Positions 25,319 through 34,175 of a stretch of DNA of 64,000 nucleotides are shown piece after piece. Numbering within the stretch: position 1 is the first letter of the stretch; each line of letters begins with the position of its first letter. The translations under genes were made by a program, and so were the position numbers. Location: contig NZ_FOWE01000001.1 of NCBI RefSeq assembly GCF_900115395.1, positions 248,001 to 312,000 on the forward strand. Direction: 5' to 3'. Origin of the DNA: Geodermatophilus obscurus. GTDB taxonomy: Bacteria > Actinomycetota > Actinomycetes > Mycobacteriales > Geodermatophilaceae. The notes below the pieces were generated by a model, which searched no databases, was not told the DNA's origin, and worked only from the letters and a program-made list of their open reading frames with translations.

Positions 25319-27175
25319 GTGACCTCGCTGGGGACCGCCCGACGGACGCTGGGCGACCGCTACGAGCTGCAGGACCTCATCGCGACCGGCGGCATGGGTC
25401 AGGTGTGGCGGGCCTGCGACCGGCTGCTCGAGCGCCCGGTCGCGGTCAAGGTCCTGCGCAGTGAGTACGCCGACGACCCGGTCTTCCTCGAGCGGTTCCG
25501 CTGCGAGGCCCGGCACGCGGCCGCGCTGAGCCACCCCAACATCGCCGCCGTCCTCGACTACGGCGAGACACGTGACGCCGGCTCCGGCGAGCGGCTGGCC
25601 TACCTGGTGATGGAGCTGGTCGAGGGGGCTCCGCTGTCGGCGCGGCTCGAGGCCGGCGGCCCGCTGCCGCCCGAGGACGCGCTGTCGGTGCTGCGGCAGA
25701 CGGCGGCAGGCCTGGCCGAGGCGCACCGCGCCGGCCTGGTGCACCGCGACGTCAAGCCGGCCAACATCCTCGTCCGCCCCGACGGGCGGGTGAAGCTCAC
25801 CGACTTCGGGATCGCCTGGTCGACCGACAGCGTGCCGCTGACCGGGACCGGCCAGGTGGTCGGCACGGCGCAGTACATGTCGCCCGAGCAGGCCACCGGC
25901 GAGCGGGTCGGCCCGGCCACCGACGTCTACGCGCTCGGCCTGGTCGGCTACGAGTCGCTCGCCGGGCGCCCCGCGTTCTCCGGGACCAACCCCGTCGCGG
26001 TGGCCCTCAAGCAGCTGCGCGAGGACCCCGCGCCGCTGCCGGGGGACCTGCCGCCCGTCGTCCGCGAGCTCATCGACGCCGCGCTGGTCAAGGACCCGCA
26101 GCAGCGGCCGCACGACGCCGCCGCGTTCCTGTCCGCCGTCGAGGAGACGATCGAGGCGACCACCCAGGCGGGGACCCGTCCCGAGCCCGCCGCCGCGCCG
26201 CCCACCCGCCCGGTCCTGCCCGGCCTGCCACTGGTGGGCGAGCCCACGGAGACGCTCCGGGCGGCCGACCTCGACGAGGAGCCCGCGGAACGGTCCGTGG
26301 TGGGCGCGCGGCGCCGGCGGGCGCTGCTGCTGGTGCCGCTCGTGGTCCTGCTGGTGGGGGCGCTCGCCGTCCTGCTGTGGCCGGGGAGCCCCGGCACCGG
26401 GCGGCCCCCCACCGCGCAGGCCGCGGAGCCGACCTCCGGGGCCGACGGCGGGGGCGGCCCGGCCGCGTCGGTCGTGCTGGCTGCGAGCGACCACGTCGGC
26501 CGCCCGGCCGGGGACGTCGCCGGCGACCTCACGGCGCTGGGCCTCACCGTCGCCGAGGAGACCGAGGAGACGACGGCGGTGCAGCCGGGCACCGTGGCGG
26601 GCCTGGACCCGGTGGGCGTCCCGTTGCCGCCCGCCGCCGCCGTGACCATCCGCGTCGCCGTCGCACCCGCTGCCGCGGCGCCGGGGACCGGTCCGCCCGT
26701 CGGGGACGGTGGGGGAGCTCCGGGCGCTCCCGCGGAGACGCTCCCGGACGCCGCACCGGAGGCGGTGCCGTCGGACGCGGTGCCCACGGATGCAGCGCCG
26801 TCGGACACGGCACCGGCCGACCCCGCGCCTGCGGAGCCGTCGGGTGCGGTGCCGTCGGACGCTGCACCGGCGGACCCCGCTCCGGTCGACCCCGCCCCCG
26901 CTGATCCGTCGGACGCGGTCCCGGTGGACCCGGCCCCGGCTGAGCCGGCTCCGGCTGACCCCTCGGACGCGGCCCCCGTCGACCCGGCGCCGTCGGAGCC
27001 CGTCACCCCCGCGCCCGCACCGTCGGACCCGGCGCCGTCGGACGCGGCCCCGTCGGAGCCGGTGCCCACCGAGCCCGCACCGCCGGAGCAATCGGGGTCC
27101 GTGTCGTCCGAGTCCGTGCCCGCGCCGTCCGGGTCCTCCGCCCCGGCGCCGTCGGAGCCCCGCGCGGGCGGTTAG
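25319..27175 (+). CDS. membrane-anchored Ser/Thr protein kinase with one PASTA-like domain
   Basis: A 618-aa PknB-type receptor kinase. The kinase domain covers residues 15-275: Gly loop ATGGMGQV, catalytic Lys44, HRDVKPAN (Asp144) and DFG 162-164. A single membrane helix lies at 335-353. Outside the cell, residues 384-450 resemble one PASTA repeat, which in this family senses muropeptides. Residues 455-618 are a low-complexity tail of Asp-Pro-Ala-Ser units. The GTG start has AGGGA upstream. It sits just before the alpha-CTD-like gene and near the riboswitch-controlled cell-wall gene, which hints at an envelope role. Confidence 0.9.
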   Translation: MTSLGTARRTLGDRYELQDLIATGGMGQVWRACDRLLERPVAVKVLRSEYADDPVFLERFRCEARHAAALSHPNIAAVLDYGETRDAGSGERLAYLVMELVEGAPLSARLEAGGPLPPEDALSVLRQTAAGLAEAHRAGLVHRDVKPANILVRPDGRVKLTDFGIAWSTDSVPLTGTGQVVGTAQYMSPEQATGERVGPATDVYALGLVGYESLAGRPAFSGTNPVAVALKQLREDPAPLPGDLPPVVRELIDAALVKDPQQRPHDAAAFLSAVEETIEATTQAGTRPEPAAAPPTRPVLPGLPLVGEPTETLRAADLDEEPAERSVVGARRRRALLLVPLVVLLVGALAVLLWPGSPGTGRPPTAQAAEPTSGADGGGGPAASVVLAASDHVGRPAGDVAGDLTALGLTVAEETEETTAVQPGTVAGLDPVGVPLPPAAAVTIRVAVAPAAAAPGTGPPVGDGGGAPGAPAETLPDAAPEAVPSDAVPTDAAPSDTAPADPAPAEPSGAVPSDAAPADPAPVDPAPADPSDAVPVDPAPAEPAPADPSDAAPVDPAPSEPVTPAPAPSDPAPSDAAPSEPVPTEPAPPEQSGSVSSESVPAPSGSSAPAPSEPRAGG

Positions 27176-27186
27176 GGTCCTCCGCC

Positions 27187-27897
27187 ATGCCGACCAGCTC
27201 ACCGGGAGCCGCACCCGCGGGGACGATCGAGACGCTGGGCTTGCCCACCCGGGCGGTCACCGCGCTGACCCGCGCCGGCATCACCGACGTCGCCGCCCTC
27301 GCCGCCCTCACCCGCCGTGAACTCTCGGCCGTGCCGGGCCTGGGCGCGGGTCTGGTGACCGCCATCCGCCGCGTCGTGCCCGAGCCGCCGGCCGTCCTGC
27401 CCGGCACCACCGTCCCGCCGGCGACGACCGCGGCGGACACCACCCCGGCGGTCACCACCCCGGCGGAGCCGGCCCCGGCAGCCGGAGCGACGGGGAACGG
27501 TGCCCCGCCGACGCCGTTCGACGACGACGCGGCGAGCCCCGCCTCCCCGGAGATCCCCTCCTTCGCCTCCCTGCGCGACCCCCGCCGCCGCACGGCCCTC
27601 GACCTGCTGGTGCCCGCTCCGGACCCCGCACCCGCGCCGGATCCCGCACCCGTGCCGGAGCCGGCACCCGCACCGGCCGCCGGGACCGGGCCCGACCCCG
27701 AGTCGGCACCCCGGCCGGAGCCGGAGCCCGGACCGGGACCACGGCGGCCGGCCGCCGCTCCCCGGCCGGCCGAGTACGCCGACCTCGTCCGGCTGGGCGT
27801 CCGGCTGGCCCGCGCCGCCGTCACCGCCCCGGGCCGGGTCGCGCTGTGGTCGGTCCGCACCCAGGTCGACCTGCTGCGGCGGCTGCTGGGCGCCTGA
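27187..27897 (+). CDS. alpha-CTD-like helix-hairpin-helix protein with Pro-rich linker
   Basis: A 236-aa protein. Residues 14-64 (IETLGLPTRAVTALTRAGI, then TDVAALAALTRRELSAVPGL and GAGLVTAIRRVV) closely follow the pattern of the RNA polymerase alpha-subunit C-terminal domain, a DNA- and activator-binding fold. A long Pro/Ala/Thr linker (about 66-185) follows, then a helical end (YADLVRLGVRLARAAV). No polymerase assembly domain is present. It begins 11 bases after the kinase stop and may be co-transcribed. Its function is unknown; binding to DNA or to regulators is inference. Confidence 0.6.
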   Translation: MPTSSPGAAPAGTIETLGLPTRAVTALTRAGITDVAALAALTRRELSAVPGLGAGLVTAIRRVVPEPPAVLPGTTVPPATTAADTTPAVTTPAEPAPAAGATGNGAPPTPFDDDAASPASPEIPSFASLRDPRRRTALDLLVPAPDPAPAPDPAPVPEPAPAPAAGTGPDPESAPRPEPEPGPGPRRPAAAPRPAEYADLVRLGVRLARAAVTAPGRVALWSVRTQVDLLRRLLGA

Positions 27898-27990
27898 GCG
27901 CACCGGCCGCCGCCGGGGCGGGGAGCCCGGCGGCAGCGGCCGACACGCCGCGCGCGACGCGATCCCGGTCACGTCCTCCGCTGATCGACA

Positions 27991-28020
27991 TTGTCACGGA
28001 CCGATAACGGCGGTTACCGT
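27991..28020 (+). promoter_or_regulatory. promoter candidate upstream of the riboswitch
   Basis: TTGTCA (27991-27996) and TACCGT (28015-28020) are separated by 18 bases and lie about 45 bases before the riboswitch core. This local sequence is clearly less GC-rich than its surroundings. Confidence 0.5.
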
Positions 28021-28059
28021 GTCGCCGTCCGTCCGGCAGTCACGTCCCCGTCCGGGGAG

Positions 28060-28215
28060 CCCGGGCGGATGCCGCCGAGTCGCCCTCCGGGGCGAGCCGG
28101 GGACCCACCGTTCTCCTGGGGTGAATCCCGCACGCCGGACGCCGTCCGGCCGCGGGTAGGGCTGCTTCCCGCCCGAACCCGTCAGCTGACCCGGTAGGCG
28201 GCCATCGGGAGAAAC
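28060..28215 (+). promoter_or_regulatory. ydaO/yuaA-type c-di-AMP riboswitch
   Basis: The region between the alpha-CTD-like gene and the 28458 gene contains, in order, the conserved blocks of the ydaO riboswitch: GCCGAGTC, GGGGACCCACC, GGGGTGAATC, TAGGGCTGCTTCCC, CCCGAACCCGTCAGCTGACC and GTAGGCG. The closing helix pairs 28068-28076 with 28197-28206, with one bulge. In actinobacteria this riboswitch turns off cell-wall hydrolase and Rpf-like genes when c-di-AMP is high, which fits the downstream gene. The expression platform was not resolved. Confidence 0.9.
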
Positions 28216-28228
28216 GGAGAGCCGCCGG

Positions 28229-28300
28229 ATGGCGCGCGCCTGCAGCACGACCGCACCACCCCGCCGGCCCCGCCGCACCTGGGTGCGCACCCGGATCTGA
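28229..28300 (+). CDS. possible 23-aa leader peptide after the riboswitch
   Basis: An ATG at 28229 preceded by CGGAGA opens a 23-codon frame rich in Arg and Pro, ending in TGA at 28298. It lies in the 230-base leader between riboswitch and gene. With so short a frame and high GC, chance is a real alternative. The rest of the leader (28301-28457) shows no other gene. Confidence 0.2.
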   Translation: MARACSTTAPPRRPRRTWVRTRI

Positions 28301-28457
28301 CCGCGCCGCCCGTCCCCGACGCCGCCCGCGCCCGGCCTCCCCGGCCGCTGTCCGCCGGCCCGCCCGCGTCGCCCTGACGGCCGCAGCCGCCCGCACCCTC
28401 CCACCGCCCCGCCGTCGACGGCCGGGCCGTGGCCGCACACCTGGAGCACCGCCCCGC

Positions 28458-29429
28458 ATGGACGCCCCCACCACCGAGATCTCCCGGCCCGACGGCCGCC
28501 CCGCTGCCGGGCACGGCCGCCGCCGCCCGCCGGCCACCCTGCGCCGGCCCGGGCTGCTGCTCGGCACGGCCGTCGCCGGCGCCCTGATCGCCGGCGTGCT
28601 GGTCGGTCCCGACCCGGCCGCCGAGGCGCAGGCCGGCACGGAGGAGACCGTGACCGTCGCCCAGGCGCTGGGCCTGCCCGCGCAGGTCGGCCCCTCGACC
28701 GAGGTGCCGCAGGTGCAGCCGCAGGACCTGCAGTCCCTCGGGGAGGTGGCCGCCAGCCGCGGCTCCCGCGAGGCCGCCGAGACCGCCGCGCAGCAGGCCC
28801 AGGCCGGCGCCGACCAGGCGGTGCGCGACGCGCAGGCCGCCGCGGAGGCCGCCCGGGTCGCCGCGGAGGCGCAGGCGGCCGCCGAGGCCGCCGCCGCCGA
28901 GGCCGCCCGCGTCGCCGCCGAGGCCGAGGCCGCGGCCGCGGCGGAGCGGGCCGAGCAGGAGGCCGCGTCCTCGTCGTCCGGGACCTCCGGGCCGGCCGCC
29001 GGCTCGTCGGCCTCCGCCCCGGAGGAGGCGCCGGCCGCGTCGTCCGGCGGGACCACGGCCTCCCGGGTCGCCCGGATCACCAACACCTCGGGCCCCGTGC
29101 GCTCGGTGGTGCAGGCCGCCGCCGACGCCGTGGTGAGCAACGTCCCCGGCGCCGCGTCGATCACCCTCGGCGGCACCCGCCCCAGCGCGACCGACCCCGG
29201 CGGACACCCCTCCGGCCTGGCGCTGGACTTCATGGTCATGTCCGACGCCGCGCTCGGCGACGCGATCGTGCAGTACCACCGCGACCACTGGGACGAGCTC
29301 GGCGTCGACTACCTGATCTGGGAGCAGCGGATGCTCTCCTCGCCGGGCGGGTCCTGGAAGGCGATGGAGGACCGCGGCGGCGTGACGGCGAACCACTTCG
29401 ACCACGTGCACGTCAACTACCAGGGCTGA
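28458..29429 (+). CDS. secreted coiled-coil protein, probable cell-wall peptidase-like
   Basis: A 323-aa exported protein. A hydrophobic signal anchor lies at about residues 30-50, a linker to 95, then a long Ala/Glu coiled coil (about 95-170) like those in wall-associated proteins. The C-terminal 115 residues match the domain found in many actinobacterial Rpf- and NlpC-associated exported proteins, with [19 protein letters not shown] and [10 protein letters not shown]; the HxxxxxxxD and HxH pattern resembles M15-like metallopeptidases. The upstream c-di-AMP riboswitch supports a role in wall remodelling. Its 3' end overlaps the convergent ROK gene by 13 bases. Confidence 0.8.
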   Translation: MDAPTTEISRPDGRPAAGHGRRRPPATLRRPGLLLGTAVAGALIAGVLVGPDPAAEAQAGTEETVTVAQALGLPAQVGPSTEVPQVQPQDLQSLGEVAASRGSREAAETAAQQAQAGADQAVRDAQAAAEAARVAAEAQAAAEAAAAEAARVAAEAEAAAAAERAEQEAASSSSGTSGPAAGSSASAPEEAPAASSGGTTASRVARITNTSGPVRSVVQAAADAVVSNVPGAASITLGGTRPSATDPGGHPSGLALDFMVMSDAALGDAIVQYHRDHWDELGVDYLIWEQRMLSSPGGSWKAMEDRGGVTANHFDHVHVNYQG

Positions 29430-30640
29430 CGGGGCTCCCCGGCCGGCAGCCACCGCACCGGGTCCTCGAGCACCCCGTGCAGGGCGCCCAGCGCCGCGCC
29501 GGTCGCCCCCGCGGCCGGCGCGACGGCGCCGGCCGTCACCACCGGACGACGCCACCGGGCCGAGAGCACCCGCCGGATGAGGTGGTCCTCCAACCGCGGG
29601 CACAGCAGGTCGCCGAGCTCGGCCAGGTGCCCGCCGAGGACGACCGTGGGGATGTCGAGCACGTTGACCACCCCGGCGAGCGCGATGCCCAGCGCCCGGG
29701 CCGCGCCGTCGACCGCCCGGTCGGCGACGGGGTCGCCGGCCCGGCTGCGGGCCCGCAGCTCCGCGGGGCCGGCGTCGGCGGGGACCCCGGCGGCGGAGAG
29801 CAGCGCGAGCCGGCCGGCGTAGCGCTCCAGGCAGCCGGTCGACCCGCACGGGCAGGCGGGACCGTCCGGGTCGACGCAGACGTGACCGATCTCGCCGGCC
29901 CAGCCCGAGCTGCCGGTCATCACCCGGCCTGCCAGGACCGCCGCGCCGCCGATGCCGATCTGCCCGGAGAGGTAGACGAAGTCCCGGTGCGGCCCGGGCA
30001 GCCCCGGTGCCCGCTCCGCGACGCTGCGCGCGGCGAGGTCGGCCTCGTTACCCAGCACCGGCACCGGACCGTCGGGGAGCAGCCCGGCCAGCACGTCGGC
30101 GGGGCGCACCTCCGACCAGCCCAGGTTCGGTGCGCGCAGCAGCAGGCCCCGCCCGGCGTCGACCAGGCCGGGGAGCGCGAGCCCGGCGCCCACCACCCGC
30201 ACGCCGGCGGGCAGCGACGCGAGGACCCCGGCGGTCAGCCCGCCGAGCAGCGTCAGCGCCGCCACCGGGTCGCTGTCGCGCAGGTCCTCCTCGTGCAGCC
30301 GCTCGGCCAGCACCCGCCCGCGCAGGTCCAGCACCCGCACCGCGACCAGCCCGGCATCGACCTGCATGCCGAGCCCGACCGGGCGGGAGCCGGGCGCGAG
30401 CGGCGTGGCCGGACGGCCGCGGCGCGACCCGGGCCCGCGCTCCACCTCGTCGAGCAGCCCGCCGGCGACCAGCTCGTCGACCAGCCGGGTCGCCGTCCCC
30501 CTCGTCGTGCCCAGCGCCGCCGCGACGCCGGCCCGGGACAGCTCGCCGGGGTCGGCGCACACCGCCCGCAGGGCGAGCGCCAGGTTGGTCGCCCGCAGCG
30601 TCGACTGCCGGGCGCCGCTCGGGACGCGGCTGTCGGTCAC
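29417..30640 (-). CDS. xylR: ROK-family transcriptional regulator of xylose genes
   Basis: A 407-aa repressor with an N-terminal winged helix ([24 protein letters not shown]) and a ROK sugar-sensing domain. The zinc motif reads [14 protein letters not shown] and the sugar-binding segment GWAGEIGHV. It is divergent from xylA, and a palindrome in the shared region is its likely operator, with xylose expected as inducer. The GTG start at 30640 is chosen because it leaves the full N-terminal helix. The symbol is assigned from context. Confidence 0.88.
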   Translation of the reverse strand: MTDSRVPSGARQSTLRATNLALALRAVCADPGELSRAGVAAALGTTRGTATRLVDELVAGGLLDEVERGPGSRRGRPATPLAPGSRPVGLGMQVDAGLVAVRVLDLRGRVLAERLHEEDLRDSDPVAALTLLGGLTAGVLASLPAGVRVVGAGLALPGLVDAGRGLLLRAPNLGWSEVRPADVLAGLLPDGPVPVLGNEADLAARSVAERAPGLPGPHRDFVYLSGQIGIGGAAVLAGRVMTGSSGWAGEIGHVCVDPDGPACPCGSTGCLERYAGRLALLSAAGVPADAGPAELRARSRAGDPVADRAVDGAARALGIALAGVVNVLDIPTVVLGGHLAELGDLLCPRLEDHLIRRVLSARWRRPVVTAGAVAPAAGATGAALGALHGVLEDPVRWLPAGEPRQPW

Positions 30641-30666
30641 CCCTTGAGGCTAGCGGCGACCATCGC

Positions 30667-30689
30667 TTATGTTCTACGGCAGCACAAAA
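30667..30689. promoter_or_regulatory. XylR operator candidate
   Basis: A 23-bp interrupted palindrome, TTATGTTCT on the left and AGCACAAAA on the right around ACGGC, matches its own complement at eight of eleven positions per arm. It is AT-rich compared with its surroundings and lies between the divergent xylR and xylA starts. Confidence 0.6.
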
Positions 30690-30742
30690 GCGGTGGCCCG
30701 CGTCACCCGGACGAGCGCCCCGGTGCCCGAGGGAGGAACTCC

Positions 30743-31930
30743 ATGGCCCACCAGCCCACTCGCGACGACAGGTTCAGCTTCGGCCTCTGGACGGTCGGGT
30801 GGAACGCCCGCGACCCCTTCGGCGACGCCACCCGCCCCGCCCTCGACCCGGTCGAGAGCGTCGAGCGGCTCGCCGAGCTGGGCGCCTACGGCGTCACCTT
30901 CCACGACGACGACCTGGTCCCGTTCGGCAGCAGCGACGCCGAGCGCACGGCGATCGTCGAGCGGTTCAAGAAGGCGCTGGCCGACACCGGTCTGGTCGTC
31001 CCGATGGCCACCACCAACCTGTTCACCCACCCGGTGTTCAAGGAGGGCGCGCTCACCGCCAACGACCGCGGCGTGCGCCGGTTCGCGATGCGCAAGGTCA
31101 TGCGCAACATGGACCTCGCCGCCGAGCTCGGGGCGACGACCTACGTGGTGTGGGGTGGCCGCGAGGGCGCCGAGGTCGACGGCGCCAAGGACCTGCGCGC
31201 CGCGCTCGACCGCTACCGCGAGGGCATCGACACCCTGGCCCAGTACTCCGAGGACCGGGGCTACGGCCTGCGCTTCGCCCTCGAGCCCAAGCCCAACGAG
31301 CCGCGCGGCGACATCTTCCTGCCCACCATCGGGCACGCCATCGCCTTCATCAACACGCTCGAGCACGCCGACCTCGTGGGCGTGAACCCCGAGGTCGGGC
31401 ACGAGCAGATGGCCGGCCTGAACTACACGCACGGCATCGCCCAGGCGCTGTGGCAGGGCAAGCTCTTCCACATCGACCTCAACGGCCAGCACGGCATCAA
31501 GTTCGACCAGGACCTCGTCTTCGGCCACGGTGACGTGCTGTCGGCCTTCGCCACCGTCGACCTGCTCGAGCACGGCGGCCCGAACGGCGGCCCGGCCTAC
31601 GACGGCCCCCGCCACTTCGACTACAAGCCGCTGCGCACCGAGGACGTCAAGGGTGTCTGGGAGTCGGCCGCGGCCAACATGCGCACCTACCTGCTGCTCA
31701 AGGAGCGCGCCGAGGCCTTCCGCGCCGACCCCGAGGTGCAGGAGGCCCTCGCCGACGCCGCGGTGCCCGAGCTCGCGCAGCCGACCCTCGGCGACGGCGA
31801 GTCCTACGAGCAGTTGCTGGCCGACCGCTCGGCGTTCGAGGACTTCGACGCCGAGTCCGCCGGTGCCCGCCGCGGCGGCCAGGTGCGCCTCTCCCAGCTC
31901 GCGGTCGAGCACCTGCTCGGCGCCCGCTGA
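30743..31930 (+). CDS. xylA: xylose isomerase
   Basis: A 395-aa cytosolic TIM-barrel enzyme converting xylose to xylulose with two divalent metals. Typical class I actinobacterial features: short N-terminus ([18 protein letters not shown]), the catalytic His region [24 protein letters not shown] with the metal-binding Glu and the catalytic Lys, and HIDLNGQHG. The ATG has GGGAGG upstream. It overlaps xylB by one base. Confidence 0.97.
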   Translation: MAHQPTRDDRFSFGLWTVGWNARDPFGDATRPALDPVESVERLAELGAYGVTFHDDDLVPFGSSDAERTAIVERFKKALADTGLVVPMATTNLFTHPVFKEGALTANDRGVRRFAMRKVMRNMDLAAELGATTYVVWGGREGAEVDGAKDLRAALDRYREGIDTLAQYSEDRGYGLRFALEPKPNEPRGDIFLPTIGHAIAFINTLEHADLVGVNPEVGHEQMAGLNYTHGIAQALWQGKLFHIDLNGQHGIKFDQDLVFGHGDVLSAFATVDLLEHGGPNGGPAYDGPRHFDYKPLRTEDVKGVWESAAANMRTYLLLKERAEAFRADPEVQEALADAAVPELAQPTLGDGESYEQLLADRSAFEDFDAESAGARRGGQVRLSQLAVEHLLGAR

Positions 31931-33336
31931 TGTCCCTGGTCGCGGGGGTCGACACCTCGACCCAGGCCTGCAAGGTCGTCGTCCGGGACGCGGCGTCCGG
32001 GACCCTCGTCCGCGAGGGCCGGGCGCCGCACCCCGACGGCACCGAGGTGGCCCCCGCGGCCTGGGCCGCGGCGCTGGAGCAGGCGGTGGAGCAGGCCGGC
32101 GGTCTCGACGACGTCGCCGCGGTCGCCGTCGGCGGGCAGCAGCACGGCATGGTCTGCCTCGACGACGAGGGCCGCGTGGTGCGCGACGCCCTGCTCTGGA
32201 ACGACACGCGCTCCGCCGGCGCGGCCGCCGACCTCACCCGTGAGCTCGGTGGTCCGCAGGCGTGGGCCGACGCCGTCGGGCTGGTGCCGGTCGCGTCGTT
32301 CACCGTGACCAAGCTGCGCTGGCTGGCCGAGCACGAACCGGACAACGCCGCCCGCACCGCCGCCGTCTGCCTGCCGCACGACTGGCTGACCTGGGTGCTC
32401 GCGGGGACCCCGGGTCTCGACGCGCTGGTCACCGACCGCGGCGACGCCAGCGGCACCGGCTACTGGTCGGCGGCCACGGGGGAGTACCGCCCCGACCTGC
32501 TGGAGCGGGCGTTCGGCACCACCCCGCTCCTGCCGCGGGTGCTCGGCCCGGCCGAGTCCGCGGGCACGTCGGTCGGCGGCGCGCAGCTCGGGCCGGGCAC
32601 CGGCGACAACGCCGCCGCGGCGCTCGGCCTGGCCGCCGAGCCCGGCGACGTCGTCTGCTCGGTCGGCACCTCCGGCGTGGTCTCGATCGTGTCGGAGGTC
32701 CCGGCCGCCGACGCCACCGGCGCGGTGGCCGGGTTCGCCGACGCCACCGGCCGGTACCTGCCGCTGGTGGCCACGCTGAACGCCGCGCGCGTCCTCGACG
32801 CCACCGCCCGGCTGCTCGGCGTCGGCCTCGACGAGCTGTCCCGCCTGGCGCTGTCGGCCCCGCCCGGCGCCGGCGGGCTCACCCTCGTGCCCTACCTCGA
32901 GGGCGAGCGCACGCCGGACCGCCCGACGTCGACCGGCGCGGTGCACGGGCTCACCCTGGGCACCGCGACGCCGGCGCACCTCGCGCGGGCCGCGGTCGAG
33001 GGGCTGCTGTGCGGGCTGGCCGACGGGCTGGACGCCGTCCGTGCCACGGGCGCCGAGGTCCGCCGGGTGCTGCTCGTCGGCGGCGGCGCCCGGTCGGAGG
33101 CGGTGCGGGCGATCGCGCCGGCCGTCCTCGGGGTGCCGGTGCTCGTGCCGCCGCCGGGGGAGTACGTCGCCGACGGCGCCGCCCGGCAGGCCGCCTGGGT
33201 GCTGTCGGGGCAGGCCGAGCCGCCGGAGTGGGCGCGGCCGGGCACCGAGGTGCACGAGGCCGACCCGACGCCCGCGGTGCGCGAACGCTACGCGGAGGTG
33301 CGGGAGATGACCGCCGAACGCGTCCGCGGCGGGTGA
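31930..33336 (+). CDS. xylB: xylulokinase
   Basis: A 468-aa FGGY kinase phosphorylating D-xylulose to xylulose 5-phosphate for the pentose phosphate pathway. [13 protein letters not shown] is the N-terminal phosphate loop, GGQQHGMV the substrate region, [10 protein letters not shown] the catalytic Asp segment, and [13 protein letters not shown] the adenine-binding loop. It starts inside the xylA stop (TGATG) and ends inside the start of the next gene (GTGA). Confidence 0.96.
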   Translation: MSLVAGVDTSTQACKVVVRDAASGTLVREGRAPHPDGTEVAPAAWAAALEQAVEQAGGLDDVAAVAVGGQQHGMVCLDDEGRVVRDALLWNDTRSAGAAADLTRELGGPQAWADAVGLVPVASFTVTKLRWLAEHEPDNAARTAAVCLPHDWLTWVLAGTPGLDALVTDRGDASGTGYWSAATGEYRPDLLERAFGTTPLLPRVLGPAESAGTSVGGAQLGPGTGDNAAAALGLAAEPGDVVCSVGTSGVVSIVSEVPAADATGAVAGFADATGRYLPLVATLNAARVLDATARLLGVGLDELSRLALSAPPGAGGLTLVPYLEGERTPDRPTSTGAVHGLTLGTATPAHLARAAVEGLLCGLADGLDAVRATGAEVRRVLLVGGGARSEAVRAIAPAVLGVPVLVPPPGEYVADGAARQAAWVLSGQAEPPEWARPGTEVHEADPTPAVRERYAEVREMTAERVRGG

Positions 33337-34136
33337 GCGGGGCGTTCCTCCCGGAGGGCCTCACCCCGTCGGTCCTCGCCCTGGTGCTCGTGGCGGCGCT
33401 GGTGGCCGGGTGGGTCGACGCCGTCGTCGGCGGCGGCGGGCTCGTCCAGCTGCCGGCACTGCTGCTCGTCCCCGGGCTCGCGCCGGTGCAGGCGCTGGCC
33501 ACCAACAAGCTGGCGTCGGTGTTCGGCACCACGACCAGCGCCGTCACCTACCAGCGGCGGGTGCACCCCGACCTGCGCACCGCGCTGCCCATGGCCGTGG
33601 TCGCCCTCGCCGGGTCGTTCGGCGGCGCGTCGGTCGCGGCGCTCCTGCCGGCGACGGTGTTCAAGCCGGTGATCGTGGTCGCGCTGGTCGCCATCGCGCT
33701 GTTCACGGCGTTCCGGCCGGCGCTGGGGGAGGAGACGGCGCTGCGCCACAGCGGCCGCCGCCACCACGGCACCGCGCTCGCCGTCGGGGCGGTCGTCGGG
33801 TTCTACGACGGCGTCCTCGGCCCCGGCACCGGCTCGTTCCTCGTCTTCGCCCTCGTGTCACTGCTGGGCTACGACTTCCTGCAGGCCAGCGCCAAGGCCA
33901 AGATCGTCAACGTCGCCACCAACCTCGGCGCGCTGGCCTTCTTCGTGCCGCACGGCTCGGTGGTGTGGGGTCTGGGCCTGCTGCTCGCCGCGGCCAACGT
34001 GCTCGGTGGTTACCTCGGCTCGCGGACGGCGACCAGCCGCGGCACCGGCTTCATCCGGGTCGTGTTCCTCGTCGTGGTGACCGCGCTGATCCTGCGGCTG
34101 GGCTGGGACGTCTGGACGGAGAACCTCCGCGACTGA
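33333..34136 (+). CDS. TauE/SafE-family membrane permease
   Basis: A 267-aa membrane protein with about eight helices. [19 protein letters not shown] at the start and [20 protein letters not shown] in the second half are the duplicated TauE/SafE signatures, known for export or uptake of sulfite and organosulfonates. Here it overlaps the xylulokinase stop (GTGA), so it is the third gene of the xyl operon; whether it moves a sugar acid or another anion is unknown. A strong terminator follows. Confidence 0.85.
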   Translation: MSGAFLPEGLTPSVLALVLVAALVAGWVDAVVGGGGLVQLPALLLVPGLAPVQALATNKLASVFGTTTSAVTYQRRVHPDLRTALPMAVVALAGSFGGASVAALLPATVFKPVIVVALVAIALFTAFRPALGEETALRHSGRRHHGTALAVGAVVGFYDGVLGPGTGSFLVFALVSLLGYDFLQASAKAKIVNVATNLGALAFFVPHGSVVWGLGLLLAAANVLGGYLGSRTATSRGTGFIRVVFLVVVTALILRLGWDVWTENLRD

Positions 34137-34170
34137 CCGGGTCCCCGCCCCGCGCGGGGCGGGGACCCGG
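34137..34170. terminator. perfect 15-bp bidirectional terminator
   Basis: Arms at 34137-34151 and 34156-34170 pair without mismatch around GCGC. It lies between the convergent permease and acyl-CoA ligase genes and can end both transcripts. Confidence 0.85.
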
Positions 34171-34175
34171 CCCGG

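Noticed and set aside
26740..27172. Repetitive stretch at the end of the kinase gene as a DNA repeat array
   Set aside because: The units vary in length and sequence. It is codon-level low complexity from Asp, Pro, Ala and Ser, and better described as a protein feature.
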